From QHXM01 sp032160165 (lineage in GTDB: Bacteria; Acidobacteriota; Blastocatellia; Pyrinomonadales; Pyrinomonadaceae): a stretch of DNA of 24,587 nucleotides. The stretch spans positions 1-24,587 of the forward strand of contig JAVHWA010000098.1 of assembly GCA_032160165.1 (NCBI GenBank), written 5' to 3'. The position numbers and the translations under genes were made by a program. Position 1 is the first letter of the stretch; the number at the start of each line of letters is the position of its first letter. The notes beneath the pieces were generated by a model. The model was not told where the DNA came from and ran no database searches. It saw nothing but the letters and a program-made list of their open reading frames with translations. Of this stretch, positions 15,704 through 23,844 are shown one piece after another.

Positions 15704-18529
15704 GTGCTGTCACCGAAGGCGCAGACCAATCTCAAAAACGCAAAGGGCTATTTCGAAGAGCACTTGAGCGTCGGCGATTACTATGCCGAGAACCATAGCG
15801 TCACTGGCGAGTGGACCGGGCTTGGTGCTGCGATCCTCGGATTGAATGGTGGAGTTACGCGTGACGCCTTCATCGCACTCTGTGAAAATGAGCACCCGGT
15901 TTCCAGGGAACTCCTGACGCTACGGAGAAATACTGTCAGGCGTTCAGCGAACGACGGCCAAGTGGCGAATCGGCGGGTGTTTTACGACTTCACGTTCTCA
16001 CCGCCGAAGTCCGTTTCAGTCGCAGCCCTCGTACTCGGCGACAGACGAATCGTCATTGCACACAACGCGGCCGTGAAGATTGCCATTACAGAATTGGAAG
16101 CATTCGCTGCGGCTCGGGTGCGGCGTGGGCGAACGAATACCGATCGCCGCACAGGCAACATCGCTGCGGCGCTTTTTCAGCACGACACTTCACGCGCGCT
16201 CGACCCGCACCTGCACACGCACTGCATCATCTTCAACGGGACCCATGACCCGCAGGAGGGTTGTTGGAAAGCGCTGCAAAACTACGAAATGCTTGGAGCG
16301 CAAAAGTACGTGGAGAACGTCTATTACCACGAACTCGCACGCGCATTGCGCAGCTTCGGTTACACAATTCAGAACAACGCGCGCGGCGATTTCGAAATTG
16401 CGGAGATCAGTCGCGACCTCTGCGAGCGATTCTCCAAACGGCATCGCGAAATCGACGAGAAAACGCGCGCGTTCCTTGACTCGCATCAGGAAAAGCTCGG
16501 TAGAAACGAAGCGGCGATTCGCGAACACATCGCGCACAAAGATCGTGCGCGGAAAACGGCCGGCATTGGCTCGGAGCGGCTGCGCCATTTGTGGCTGGGC
16601 CAACTGAGCGCAGACGAACTCGCGTCAATGCGGCAGAGCGGACGCACTGAACCGACGAGTGAGCGGCGTTTTTCAGCTGCAGAAGCGGTCTCCTGGGCAG
16701 AAGGCCACTTATTCGAGCGGCGCTCAGTCGTTCGAGAACATGAGCTTTGGCGCCAGGCGCTATCGATAGCGCGCGGCGATGCGATTTCGCTGGGCAGCAT
16801 CAAGGAGGAAACTGCGTCTCGTCCTTACCTCCGTACTGGCGACGACAAGGTCGCGCATCGCGATGTGCTTGCACGTGAATGGAATATCGTGCAAGCCGCG
16901 CGCGATGGAATTGGCCGGCATCCTCGGCTCGCCACGGCGACGGATGCGACTGCGCTCGCTGAAGACCAGCAAGGCGCGTTGGCCGTCATTCTGAAATCGA
17001 GGAATTTCATTACGCTTTTTCGCGGCGGCGCGGGCACCGGAAAGAGTTTCGTGCTTCGGGCCGTGCAGAAAGCGATCTTCGAAAGCAAGCGGCCGTGCAT
17101 CGTAGTCGCACCGCAACGACAGCAAGTCATCGACCTTGCTCGCGATGGACTGACTGAGACACAGACGGTTAAAGAATGTCTGCAACGCCGCGACCTGAAG
17201 GAACGCTCTGTGGTCATCGTGGATGAAGCGGGACAACTCGACGGGCGCCAGCTGATCGACTTGATTCGTTTCGTTGAGGAGCGTGGCGGGCGACTGCTCC
17301 TGTGCGGCGACACGCGGCAGCACGGACCCGTCGAAGCTTCCGACGCGTTGCGCGCCATCGAGCGTTATTCAGGCTTGCGCGCCGCCGAACTCAGTCACAT
17401 TCGTCGACAGGACCCGAAACGCGGTCGAACGGCGGGCGAACGGAAACGCATTCGAAAGTATCGCGCAGCTGTAGAAGCAGCAGCCGCTGGCCAGTTAGGT
17501 CGGTCTCTCGAGAAGCTTGAGAAAATTGGCGCAATCGCAGAATGCAGCCTCGTCGACCAGAACACGCAGCTGTGCGACGCATATCTCGACCTTGTTGCGC
17601 GGGGCGAATCAGCAATCGTCGTTTCACAAACGCGTGCTGAAGTGCGCGAGATCAACGGCGCAATTCGCGAGCGGTTGCGACAACTCGGCGCGTTGTCGTC
17701 AGACGAAATCGAAGTCACGGCACTGGAACAGCTCGATCTCACGACGGCACAGAAACTCGATGGCAGACACTATCCGCGCGATTCCGTACTCGTTTTCAAC
17801 CGCGATGTGCATGGCTGCGCTCGCGGATTGCAAGCAAAGTTCATCGCGCTGACCCTAAACCGCCTCGTGTTCGAAGCGGACGGGAAAATTCGTCATCTCC
17901 CGATCACCGCAATCGACCGTGTGAACGTTTGCCAACGCCGCGTCGTTGCTCTTTCGCGTGGTGATAAAATCCAGCTGAAGGCCAACAGCGTCGCGAAGGA
18001 CGGTCGAAAACTGGCGAACGGTGAAGTCGTCATTGTCGCGCAAATCAAACCGAGTGGCGCGATTCGTTTAGAGGACGGCCGTGTTCTTCCACCGACGTAT
18101 CGGCAATTCGTCCGCGGTTACGCTGTCACATCATACGGCTCGCAAGGGAAGACTGTCGATCACGTCCTGTTCTCCGACTCTGCCGTCCGCGCCGCCACTA
18201 ACGCGCAGCAATGGTACGTCACCATTTCGCGCGGCCGAAAGAGCATTCAAATCTTCACGCCCGACAAGCAACAACTCCGTGCTGCGATTCTGCGTAACGG
18301 CGAGCGCGAGCTCGCCCTCGATCTTCTGCCAGCGCGCGCAAGACGGCATGGCATCCGGCGGCAAATGCTTCGTTCGCTCGGGCGCGGACGAGAATTCGCC
18401 CGGCGGATCTGCGGCCGCGCAATGCGCTCCTGGAGCAATGGGCTCATGAACGCGCACTTAAAACCAACTGATGAAATCCGAACACAACAGACGAACCGCT
18501 CCGTCCGGCCCAACGTGCTGGCAGCGTGA
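15704..18529 (+). CDS. MobF-family conjugative relaxase/helicase (TrwC/TraA-like)
   Basis: A 941-residue bifunctional protein. The relaxase domain occupies about 1-300, with the N-terminal tyrosines Y16, Y26 and Y27 that would cut oriT and the metal-binding histidine triad H169, H171, H173 (PHLHTHC). The helicase half has Walker A GGAGTGKS at 441-448, Walker B VVIVDEAGQL near 503-512, motif III GDTRQHGPV, and the C-terminal SF1/RecD-like motifs VTSYGSQGKT and YVTISRGRKS. The protein would nick one strand, stay bound to it and unwind the plasmid-like form for transfer. The start is GTG at 15704; an in-frame stop lies just upstream at 15692. All active-site residues are present, so it looks functional. 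It diverges from the coupling operon across the oriT-like region. Confidence 0.93.
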   Translation: MLSPKAQTNLKNAKGYFEEHLSVGDYYAENHSVTGEWTGLGAAILGLNGGVTRDAFIALCENEHPVSRELLTLRRNTVRRSANDGQVANRRVFYDFTFSPPKSVSVAALVLGDRRIVIAHNAAVKIAITELEAFAAARVRRGRTNTDRRTGNIAAALFQHDTSRALDPHLHTHCIIFNGTHDPQEGCWKALQNYEMLGAQKYVENVYYHELARALRSFGYTIQNNARGDFEIAEISRDLCERFSKRHREIDEKTRAFLDSHQEKLGRNEAAIREHIAHKDRARKTAGIGSERLRHLWLGQLSADELASMRQSGRTEPTSERRFSAAEAVSWAEGHLFERRSVVREHELWRQALSIARGDAISLGSIKEETASRPYLRTGDDKVAHRDVLAREWNIVQAARDGIGRHPRLATATDATALAEDQQGALAVILKSRNFITLFRGGAGTGKSFVLRAVQKAIFESKRPCIVVAPQRQQVIDLARDGLTETQTVKECLQRRDLKERSVVIVDEAGQLDGRQLIDLIRFVEERGGRLLLCGDTRQHGPVEASDALRAIERYSGLRAAELSHIRRQDPKRGRTAGERKRIRKYRAAVEAAAAGQLGRSLEKLEKIGAIAECSLVDQNTQLCDAYLDLVARGESAIVVSQTRAEVREINGAIRERLRQLGALSSDEIEVTALEQLDLTTAQKLDGRHYPRDSVLVFNRDVHGCARGLQAKFIALTLNRLVFEADGKIRHLPITAIDRVNVCQRRVVALSRGDKIQLKANSVAKDGRKLANGEVVIVAQIKPSGAIRLEDGRVLPPTYRQFVRGYAVTSYGSQGKTVDHVLFSDSAVRAATNAQQWYVTISRGRKSIQIFTPDKQQLRAAILRNGERELALDLLPARARRHGIRRQMLRSLGRGREFARRICGRAMRSWSNGLMNAHLKPTDEIRTQQTNRSVRPNVLAA

Positions 18530-18818
18530 GGCTCCCTGTGCCTGCATTCGGATCGAAACATCCGATCGCACAGCACAGCTGTTCCCATATCAACATCTCG
18601 TCACCGCATCGCTCGACTGCAGAGGCGAAGCTGAAATTCTTAGCCTGACGTTCTCCACGCACGACGTAGAAATCACCGGCCGCAACCTGCGCGCGCTTTT
18701 GTCAACGGTGCAGGATTTCGCGGTGAAATGGCTGCGGCCCATCCCGCAACGATACGAGGCACTCGGAAATAGCGATGACGGCGTGATCACTCACATCCGA
18801 ATCGAAGAAGCGAGCTGA
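18471..18818 (+). CDS. conserved hypothetical protein of the element
   Basis: A 115-residue protein whose start at 18471 overlaps the relaxase 3' end by 59 bp; a later, non-ATG start is possible. From about residue 35 it looks well folded (FPYQHLVTASLDC, LSLTFSTHDVEITGRNLRAL, WLRPIPQRYEALG, DDGVITHIRIEEAS). The function is unknown to me. It is clearly a real gene because the end of a diverged paralogue, with mainly synonymous differences, occurs at 20176-20238 (CEDGVITRIRIEEAN). Translation is probably coupled to the relaxase. It may belong to the element's transfer or maintenance functions. Confidence 0.65.
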   Translation: MKSEHNRRTAPSGPTCWQREAPCACIRIETSDRTAQLFPYQHLVTASLDCRGEAEILSLTFSTHDVEITGRNLRALLSTVQDFAVKWLRPIPQRYEALGNSDDGVITHIRIEEAS

Positions 18819-19233
18819 GGAAAAATTCCTCCTGCCACTACCGCTTCCGCATTATTATTAGGGGCGTCAAGGGGTGTTCCGATCGCGCCAAACGTCTCAC
18901 AGGCTGCGGCGCAGAGATCGTCTGCGCGCGCGACCCGGCGCGAGCGTTCACTCATCGGTGTACTTTTCTTCATCGCCGTCGTGCTGCTTGGCGCTCTGCT
19001 GTTGCGCGGTTTCGCGGACTGGCTTCTACCGCCCGTGAACGAGCTGCTCCAATCGTGGCGCACAACCGTGGCAGATGTTGAGCCAAAAGTGGCGGCGGCA
19101 GGTACGAGCTGTTTTGGGAACCGCATGACCGCGAAAAAAACAGCAACCTTTTTTAAATTGGAAAGGTCGATAATTCGGCCTAATTTTTTTAGGTGCCACC
19201 AGCGATCGCAGTGGCGACGCGGCAGAAAAGCAT
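18819..19233 (+). pseudogene. gene gap holding a start-less ORF with one membrane segment
   Basis: Directly after the 18816-18818 stop, in the same frame, the sequence stays open and encodes a protein-like stretch with a basic lead and one clear hydrophobic helix (RRERSLIGVLFFIAVVLLGA, then LLLRGFADWLLPPVNELLQSW) until about 19130. I see no ATG, GTG or TTG before the hydrophobic part (the first is a GTG at about 18978). It is therefore either a gene that lost its start or a chance ORF. From 19130 the DNA becomes AT-rich. The short hairpin-like CCTAATTTTTTTAGG at about 19184-19198 could be a weak terminator. Confidence 0.35.
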
Positions 19234-19281
19234 ATGAAGACCATCACCGATACTACGGCAGGCAAACGCGAGGGAATTCAG

Positions 19282-19650
19282 ATGGGTTCGGCAGTTCCCA
19301 CATTTCTTGTCGTGGATGTCGCCAGTACCGCGCGTTGGTATGCCGAGCATCTGGGCTTTCAAACGGCCGGCACATTTCCAAACCACGAGCCTTACGCATA
19401 CGCGAGTCTGCAGCGAGATGGTGTAGAGATCATGCTGCTTGGACTCGCTGGCTACCAGAAGCCCGACCTAACGGCTCGCAGACCGGAAGGGTTGTGGGAC
19501 GCCTACATCCGGATGCGAGGCGTGCACGCATTTTATGAGAGTTTGCGCGGTCAGTCGTTCATCAAAATGCCACTGGAGAAGCGGCGTTACGGGGACTGCG
19601 AGTTCGAGGTTCGAGACCTCAATGGCTACGTGCTGGTTTTCAGTGAGTAG
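19282..19650 (+). CDS. VOC (glyoxalase/bleomycin-resistance-like) protein
   Basis: A VOC-superfamily protein of 122 residues from the ATG at 19282. That start has the best Shine-Dalgarno (AGGGA at 19271-19275, six bases away); the ATG at 19234 would add 16 residues. The paired beta-alpha-beta modules are visible: FLVVDVASTARWYAEHLGFQ, then DGVEIMLL, and in the second half AYIRMRGVHAFYESL, then EFEVRDLNGYVLVF. The glutamate in the EVRD/GYVL segment is the usual metal ligand. Members include glyoxalases, dioxygenases and drug-binding resistance proteins; the substrate here is unknown. It appears to be cargo inserted between the relaxase-linked gene and the integration module. Confidence 0.78.
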   Translation: MGSAVPTFLVVDVASTARWYAEHLGFQTAGTFPNHEPYAYASLQRDGVEIMLLGLAGYQKPDLTARRPEGLWDAYIRMRGVHAFYESLRGQSFIKMPLEKRRYGDCEFEVRDLNGYVLVFSE

Positions 19651-19807
19651 ATTGACTGAGCTGTGAAAGAGTGCCGCTAAATATGCGCCAGCGAACGGCG
19701 GCATCGCGCTCCTCTTCCAACCGACGCGCCTCATGGCCGCCGTCGCCGAGATTGCGTCGTTAGATCGGTGCGCTCGGTGGACTGCATGTTGTAACACTCT
19801 TACGATT

Positions 19808-20175
19808 GTGAAGCTTCTAATAATCGGTGGAACGGGTTTCATTGGCCCTCACGTCGTGCGGGGCTTGGTCAACGCGGGGCATAATGTCGCGCTCTTTCAT
19901 CGCGGACAAACAGTGGCGGAGTTGCGCGACTCAGCGATCCACATTCATGGCGAACGTCAGCAACTTGGTGATTTCGTGTCTGAGTTCGAATCCTTTTCGC
20001 CGCAAGTCGTTCTCGATATGTTCGCTTATACAGAGCAAGACGCTCGTTTGGCTGTGCAAACTTTTCGCGGTTTGGCCCAGCGGCTTGTGTGCGTCAGCAG
20101 TATGACGTCTACCGCGCTTACGGTCTTTTCCGTGGTCTCGAAACTGGAACACCAGACCCGCAACCATTTGATGAA
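19808..20175 (+). pseudogene. NAD-dependent epimerase/dehydratase, truncated and frameshifted
   Basis: The GTG at 19808 begins KLLIIGGTGFIGPHVVRGLV, the nucleotide-binding GxxGFIG start of short-chain extended dehydrogenases/epimerases. It continues with HRGQT, VLDMFAYTEQDA and RLVCVSSM. At about 20102-20104 one base is missing. The other frame then carries the expected continuation (DVYRAYGLFRGLETGTPDPQ, then PFDEEA), before the similarity ends and a different gene's tail follows. Only about one third of a typical 300-residue epimerase remains and the catalytic tyrosine-lysine region is lost, so this is a remnant. Confidence 0.65.
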
Positions 20176-20238
20176 GAAGCGCTCGGCATGTGCGAGGATG
20201 GCGTGATTACTCGCATCCGAATTGAGGAAGCCAATTAG
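20176..20238 (+). pseudogene. 3' tail of a paralogue of the 18471-18818 gene
   Basis: The frame reads EALGMCEDGVITRIRIEEAN and stops, matching the 63-bp end of the upstream gene (18756-18818, EALGNSDDGVITHIRIEEAS). Most nucleotide differences fall at third codon positions, so this copy diverged while under coding selection. It is fused in frame to the epimerase remnant, marking a recombination junction. Confidence 0.6.
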
Positions 20239-20314
20239 CGAAAGAGCCGATCGCGCGGATACTCGCTCCGAATCTCGCGCAACAAGCCAGTGACAAGGGG
20301 CCATACTGCGGTGT

Positions 20315-20530
20315 ATGAAGTATTCGCAGTTGAGGCGCGGACTTTCGCCGGAAGACGCGGCGGCCTACGTGGGCAGCAAGGAACTTTTGCGCCAGTTCGA
20401 GCGTGCAAAGTGGGTCAAACCTTTTGTCCGCGGCAATCGCCTGACGCGCTTTGACATTCGCGACTTGGACGGATGTATCGATCGTCTGAAAGCCGGCGAA
20501 ATGCTTCCGACTGCGTCCGCTACACCTTAA
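20315..20530 (+). CDS. excisionase/AlpA-like small DNA-binding protein
   Basis: A 71-residue protein with a winged-helix excisionase layout: LSPEDAAAYVGSKELLRQF, a basic wing WVKPFVRGNRLTRFDIRDLD, and a short helix DGCIDRLKAG. Such proteins bend DNA at attachment sites and turn the neighbouring integrase towards excision. It converges with the integrase gene and overlaps its 3' end by 11 bp, a common xis/int arrangement. No catalytic residues are expected. A general MerR-like regulator is the alternative. Confidence 0.7.
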   Translation: MKYSQLRRGLSPEDAAAYVGSKELLRQFERAKWVKPFVRGNRLTRFDIRDLDGCIDRLKAGEMLPTASATP

Positions 20531-21587
20531 ACGCCTTCATGATCTCGCGATCATCCGGTCGTAATTTCGCATAATGCCGCTGCACAACGCGTACATCGTC
20601 ACCTAGCCAGGTCGCGATGCGGTAAATGTCGATCCCTTTGCTCGCGCAGATCGAGGCGAAGGAGTGGCGCATGACATGTGGACTGATCCAGGGCACACCC
20701 TGCGCTTTCATGTAGTCGGAAAAGGCGCGTCTAAAATCGAACCGGTACCGATGTGTTCCGTGCGTCACACCCGGTTGCAAGACATAGGGAGAACGCAAAC
20801 CGTATCCTTTAAGAAATTCAGCGAATTGGTCCGTCAATGGAACAGTCCGCGCGTCTCGGTCCTTCGGTCGAAAAGTTGCAGTGGCGCGAATTTCAACGGT
20901 GCGTCCCGGAAGATTGAACCATTCGGGAACAGCCTCCACGATTTCCAGTTTGCGCATTCCGGCGTGGAACCCGCAGAACAAAACATAGCGGAGGTCGTCG
21001 TTAGGCGCATTCTTGATCAGCCTCTGTGCGAGATCAAAATGGGCAAATAGGGTTCTTCCCTTTCGATCGATTCGGTCGAGCTGGACAGCGAGCACCGGAT
21101 TGCGTCGGCATAAGTTTTCGCGGACGCACCAGTTGAAGAACGACCGCAGAGTAAACATATAACTTTCTGCCGTGCTCGGAGCGACGCGAGCCTTCGCTGC
21201 ACCGTAGAACACCTTGCAGTGATTGGCGGTGACGCTTGCCGGAGGTGTGTCGTTCACCGAGTCGGCAAACATGGTGAGGCAGGAGCGTTTGCTCTCCGCG
21301 CTCATCTTGCTGTAGCGATTCGTGTCGCATTTGTGTTTGAGGAAACGGTCCACCTCGGCGGTGAACGACTGTGCGGGTTGCAGTTCGGGACTCTCCACAA
21401 TTTCCCGCGCGCGCCGCACCGCTTCAACGTAATCGCGTGTCTCAAGCGAAACCATGCTCCGGCGGCCGTTTACCTGTTTCGCGAACCAATAGATATCGCC
21501 GCGCAAGTAAAGTCCCTTGATCCTGCCTTTGAGCATACGCATATGCTCGGGTCGGCCGCGCGAGTTATCGCTCCAGATCAGGAGCAT
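20520..21587 (-). CDS. phage-type tyrosine integrase of the island
   Basis: A 355-residue site-specific recombinase. A core-binding domain is at about 50-165 (AEVDRFLKHKCDTNRYSKMS). The catalytic domain contains the arginine of CGFHAGMRKLEI, a lysine near RPKDRD, the HVMRH box and the tyrosine of RHYAKL. The second histidine/tryptophan position is aspartate (WLGDD), a variant I associate with integrases of this lineage. It lies one kilobase from a tRNA-Val 3' half, so it should integrate the element into that tRNA gene. The ATG at 21587 has AGGAG nine bases upstream; the in-frame ATGs at 21542 and 21536 are alternatives. The sequence is unlike the 4866-5825 recombinase, so the two enzymes should serve different sites. 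Confidence 0.88.
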   Translation of the reverse strand: MLLIWSDNSRGRPEHMRMLKGRIKGLYLRGDIYWFAKQVNGRRSMVSLETRDYVEAVRRAREIVESPELQPAQSFTAEVDRFLKHKCDTNRYSKMSAESKRSCLTMFADSVNDTPPASVTANHCKVFYGAAKARVAPSTAESYMFTLRSFFNWCVRENLCRRNPVLAVQLDRIDRKGRTLFAHFDLAQRLIKNAPNDDLRYVLFCGFHAGMRKLEIVEAVPEWFNLPGRTVEIRATATFRPKDRDARTVPLTDQFAEFLKGYGLRSPYVLQPGVTHGTHRYRFDFRRAFSDYMKAQGVPWISPHVMRHSFASICASKGIDIYRIATWLGDDVRVVQRHYAKLRPDDREIMKAFKV

Positions 21588-21666
21588 CGGAGGACGCTCC
21601 TAGTTGAGGATTGGCGCCTTTTTTATCCGAGTGCGATCATGATCCTCGGAAGACCGATTTGTCGAC

Positions 21667-22378
21667 ATGTCAGACATCGCAAAACAAATTGAACATCTTC
21701 GCCTCGCAGAGTTGCAGTTTCGCTTGGCTTCAGCCGTCCGCCTCGCCTCGACATTCAAAACGCAACCGCGCGACCTTCCGATGGAATGGTCTCACGGGAA
21801 ACACCTCGCGCGATACGATGAGATTGCGCTTTCGGCGGATGACGCTGATTACGCCGCATGGAGCCTGCATCGTTCGGCGACATTTCTAACGGCCGTTGCA
21901 ATGAAGGATGCGATTCGGGCGGCGGTTCGCGATCCGAAGGCAAACGGCGATGCTGATGTGCGCTCTGCGTATCAGATTATGTGATTGATTCGGAATGCTT
22001 TTGCCCACTCGCCTTTTGATCCAGTCTGGTCCATCGACGGTTGATTGTCGCGATCGCGTGATTGCAGTGCGCGACCTTATCAAACTGGACACTACCGGGT
22101 TGCACGGGCAACGGTTCGACTGGCGTAATTATGGCGGGGCACTCGCTTTGCTGCGTCTTTCGCAGTTTGTACGGACCGAGATTCTCAAAGACGCAGAACC
22201 GCCGTCACCGGTGATTCCAATACCACGGAAAGTGTATATGCAGCAGAATGACCTGATTCTCATGACGGTGGACGAGATTCCGGCTGACGCTGTGCGGGTC
22301 GAGCTGGAGCGGCCTCCTGACGGTGGTTTACCGCTAGGAGGAGGACATGTTCTTTATTCTGCCGGCACGTCGAAATGA
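21667..22378 (+). pseudogene. HEPN-like protein, broken by a stop and a frameshift
   Basis: The first 105 codons (MSDIAKQIEHLRLAELQFRL to AYQIM) end at a TGA (21982-21984). The same frame continues at once with LIRNAFAHSPFDPVWSIDG, and after a one-base shift near 22039 it goes on as VDCRDRVIAVRDLIKLDTTG and RFDWRNYGGALALLRLS to 22378. The RNAFAH motif fits the R-x4-H active site of HEPN ribonucleases, so the original roughly 235-residue protein may have been a HEPN-type RNA-cleaving protein. The TGA replaces a probable CGA (Arg). Two lesions make a non-functional gene likely. The HEPN assignment rests on this motif and helical composition only. Confidence 0.5.
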
Positions 22379-22400
22379 TCGTGATTCTTCGCCGGTAAAT

Positions 22401-22423
22401 TGTAACACTTTACTGTAACACTT
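22401..22423 (+). repeat. two direct repeats of TGTAACACTT near the attachment site
   Basis: TGTAACACTT occurs at 22401-22410 and 22414-22423, a 13-bp period. A related TTGTAACACTC lies at about 19788-19798. The position 80 bp from the tRNA half and beside int/xis fits arm-type integrase or excisionase binding sites (inference). Confidence 0.4.
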
Positions 22424-22502
22424 CGCGATTTTACATGGATTTGCATGGCCTCATATGGAGTCGCCCACGAGGGAAAGAGTTTTTCAAGGAGGCTCCGAGC
22501 AC

Positions 22503-22548
22503 GTTGACACGGTAGGGGTCAGAGGTTCGAAACCTCTACCGCGCACCA
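22503..22548 (+). other. tRNA-Val(GAC) 3' half, element attachment site
   Basis: From the anticodon loop onward the sequence folds as a normal tRNA: loop TTGACAC with anticodon GAC (22506-22508), stem side GGTAG, variable GGGTC, T-arm AGAGG-TTCGAAA-CCTCT, acceptor strand ACCGCGC, discriminator A and CCA. The 5' half is missing: upstream there is no GCGCGGT acceptor strand and no CTACC to pair with GGTAG. Phage-type integrases often recombine in the anticodon-to-3' part of tRNA genes, so this is the displaced 3' half at the right end of the island. The regenerated intact gene should be at the left end. Confidence 0.8.
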
Positions 22549-22673
22549 TCTTCGATTGTCGCGCGGGCGATCGGCGCAGCGACCGCTTGCGAAAGCGCAA
22601 CCCGCGAACATAGTAAAAGATTAGCGACAACCTGCATACACTGGCGCGGCTCATCCGCGAGGAAGGGCCGGAC

Positions 22674-23738
22674 TTGCTGGCCGCATGGAGGCAGCAGGTA
22701 AAGCAACTCCCGTCCGCGCAGCACCTCGATATGCCGGCGTTGAACGACCACATCCCCCATTTCCTCGATGAACTGACGAGGGCGCTTGAATCACAATCGC
22801 GCCCGACAATTCCAGAGGCCCTGGAAGGAAGCAGTCCTCCCGCGCACGGATTGCAACGGCTCCAGGAAGCGTTCGATCTCGAGGAAGTCGTGGCGGAGTA
22901 CAACATTCTCCGAGGTTGCATTCACAATCTGGCCGACAAGCACGGCATAAGTCTGCAGGGCGACCCGTTCCACATTATCAATCGCGTGCTCGACCAGGCG
23001 ATCGGGCTCGCTGTCCAAACCTACGCCACGCAACAAGCCCTGGAAGTGCAGCGCCGCCGTGAGGAATATCTCGCCTTTGTCGCTCACGACCTTCGGACGC
23101 CACTCAACGCGGTTTCGCTGGCGGCGAGAGTTCTCGAAGTGACCTACGGCGATCCGAGCCAAAAAAGTGAGACGGGACAGATGCTGAAAACTCTGGGCCG
23201 CAACGTCCAGCATCTCCAGAGGCTGGTCGAAAAGATCATCGAAGAAAACACCAATCTTCAAACCGAGACCGGCATCAAACTGGAGCGGCGCGAGCTCGAC
23301 TTATGGCCGCTTGTCCAGGGCCTGATTCACGATCTTCGGCCCGTGGCGGGAACCGACAGCACCAAGCTGATCAACAAAGTCCCGCAGCGTCTCGTCGTTT
23401 TCGCGGATGCGAGTTTGTTGCGCCGGATATTCCAAAACTTGATTGCGAACGCGATCAAGTTCACGCCGCGGGGGAAAGTGGTGATCAAGGCCCAGGAAAT
23501 TGAGAGCGAAGGCCTGGTCGAATGCCGGGTGACCGACAACGGCAGAGGAATTTCGCCCGATCGCCTGGGAAAAGTGTTCGACGAGTTGGAAACCGATTCA
23601 GAGGGCCAAGGCGGGCTCGGTCTTGGGCTCGCGATTGTTAAAACGTTCGTCGAAGCCCACGGCGGCAGGGTCACGGTCGAAAGCACGGAAGGCGCCGGAT
23701 CTACGTTTCAATTCACGCTCCCGGCTAAAGCCGGCTAA
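22674..23738 (+). CDS. sensor histidine kinase with RsbRD-like N-terminal domain
   Basis: At least 354 residues. The N-terminal helical domain (LAAWRQQVKQ, then HIPHFLDELTRALE and FDLEEVVAEYNILRGCI) resembles the RsbRD_N sensory domain. The dimerisation helix has the phospho-acceptor H138 in FVAHDLRTPLN. The ATPase part has the N box (FQNLIANAIKFTPRG), G1 (VTDNGRGIS) and G2 (GQGGLGLGLAIVKTF). No membrane segment or receiver domain is visible, so it is a cytosolic hybrid-partner type kinase. The frame stays open upstream to a TAA at 22614 and the domain similarity begins before the TTG at 22674. The real start may be the unusual ATT at 22620 or a CTG. It lies outside the island, just beyond the tRNA half. 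Confidence 0.85.
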   Translation: MLAAWRQQVKQLPSAQHLDMPALNDHIPHFLDELTRALESQSRPTIPEALEGSSPPAHGLQRLQEAFDLEEVVAEYNILRGCIHNLADKHGISLQGDPFHIINRVLDQAIGLAVQTYATQQALEVQRRREEYLAFVAHDLRTPLNAVSLAARVLEVTYGDPSQKSETGQMLKTLGRNVQHLQRLVEKIIEENTNLQTETGIKLERRELDLWPLVQGLIHDLRPVAGTDSTKLINKVPQRLVVFADASLLRRIFQNLIANAIKFTPRGKVVIKAQEIESEGLVECRVTDNGRGISPDRLGKVFDELETDSEGQGGLGLGLAIVKTFVEAHGGRVTVESTEGAGSTFQFTLPAKAG

Positions 23739-23844
23739 GGGCTAAGTTTGGCGCGCTTATGCCGGCGCTCGAGGCCGGAGTTCGCCGGGCCGAACGCGTT
23801 TCCCGCGTGCGAAATCGCGGTTTTCAGTTACCATTTCCATCCGC

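Larger units (their letters stand above)
4866..22548. mobile_element. integrated, probably mobilizable genomic island (left end not found)
   Basis: The right end is defined by a tRNA-Val 3' half at 22503-22548 beside a tyrosine integrase and an excisionase-like gene. Inside are a MobF relaxase, a VirD4/TraG-type coupling ATPase, a ParA-like ATPase, an oriT-like region, a Qat defence operon and an inverton-like module. No type IV secretion channel genes are seen, so within the window it resembles an IME rather than a self-transmissible ICE. The left boundary given here is only the start of the first recombinase gene. The true end, with the intact tRNA-Val, should lie further left, outside the window. 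Confidence 0.5.

Noticed and set aside
22460..22548. Complete tRNA gene
   Set aside because: The 5' acceptor strand, D-arm and 5' anticodon stem are absent; only the 3' half is present.
22484..22921. Minus-strand ORF beginning with a VRGRGFEPLTPT-like sequence
   Set aside because: This protein pattern is the antisense translation of a tRNA 3' end; the rest is antisense to the sensor kinase.
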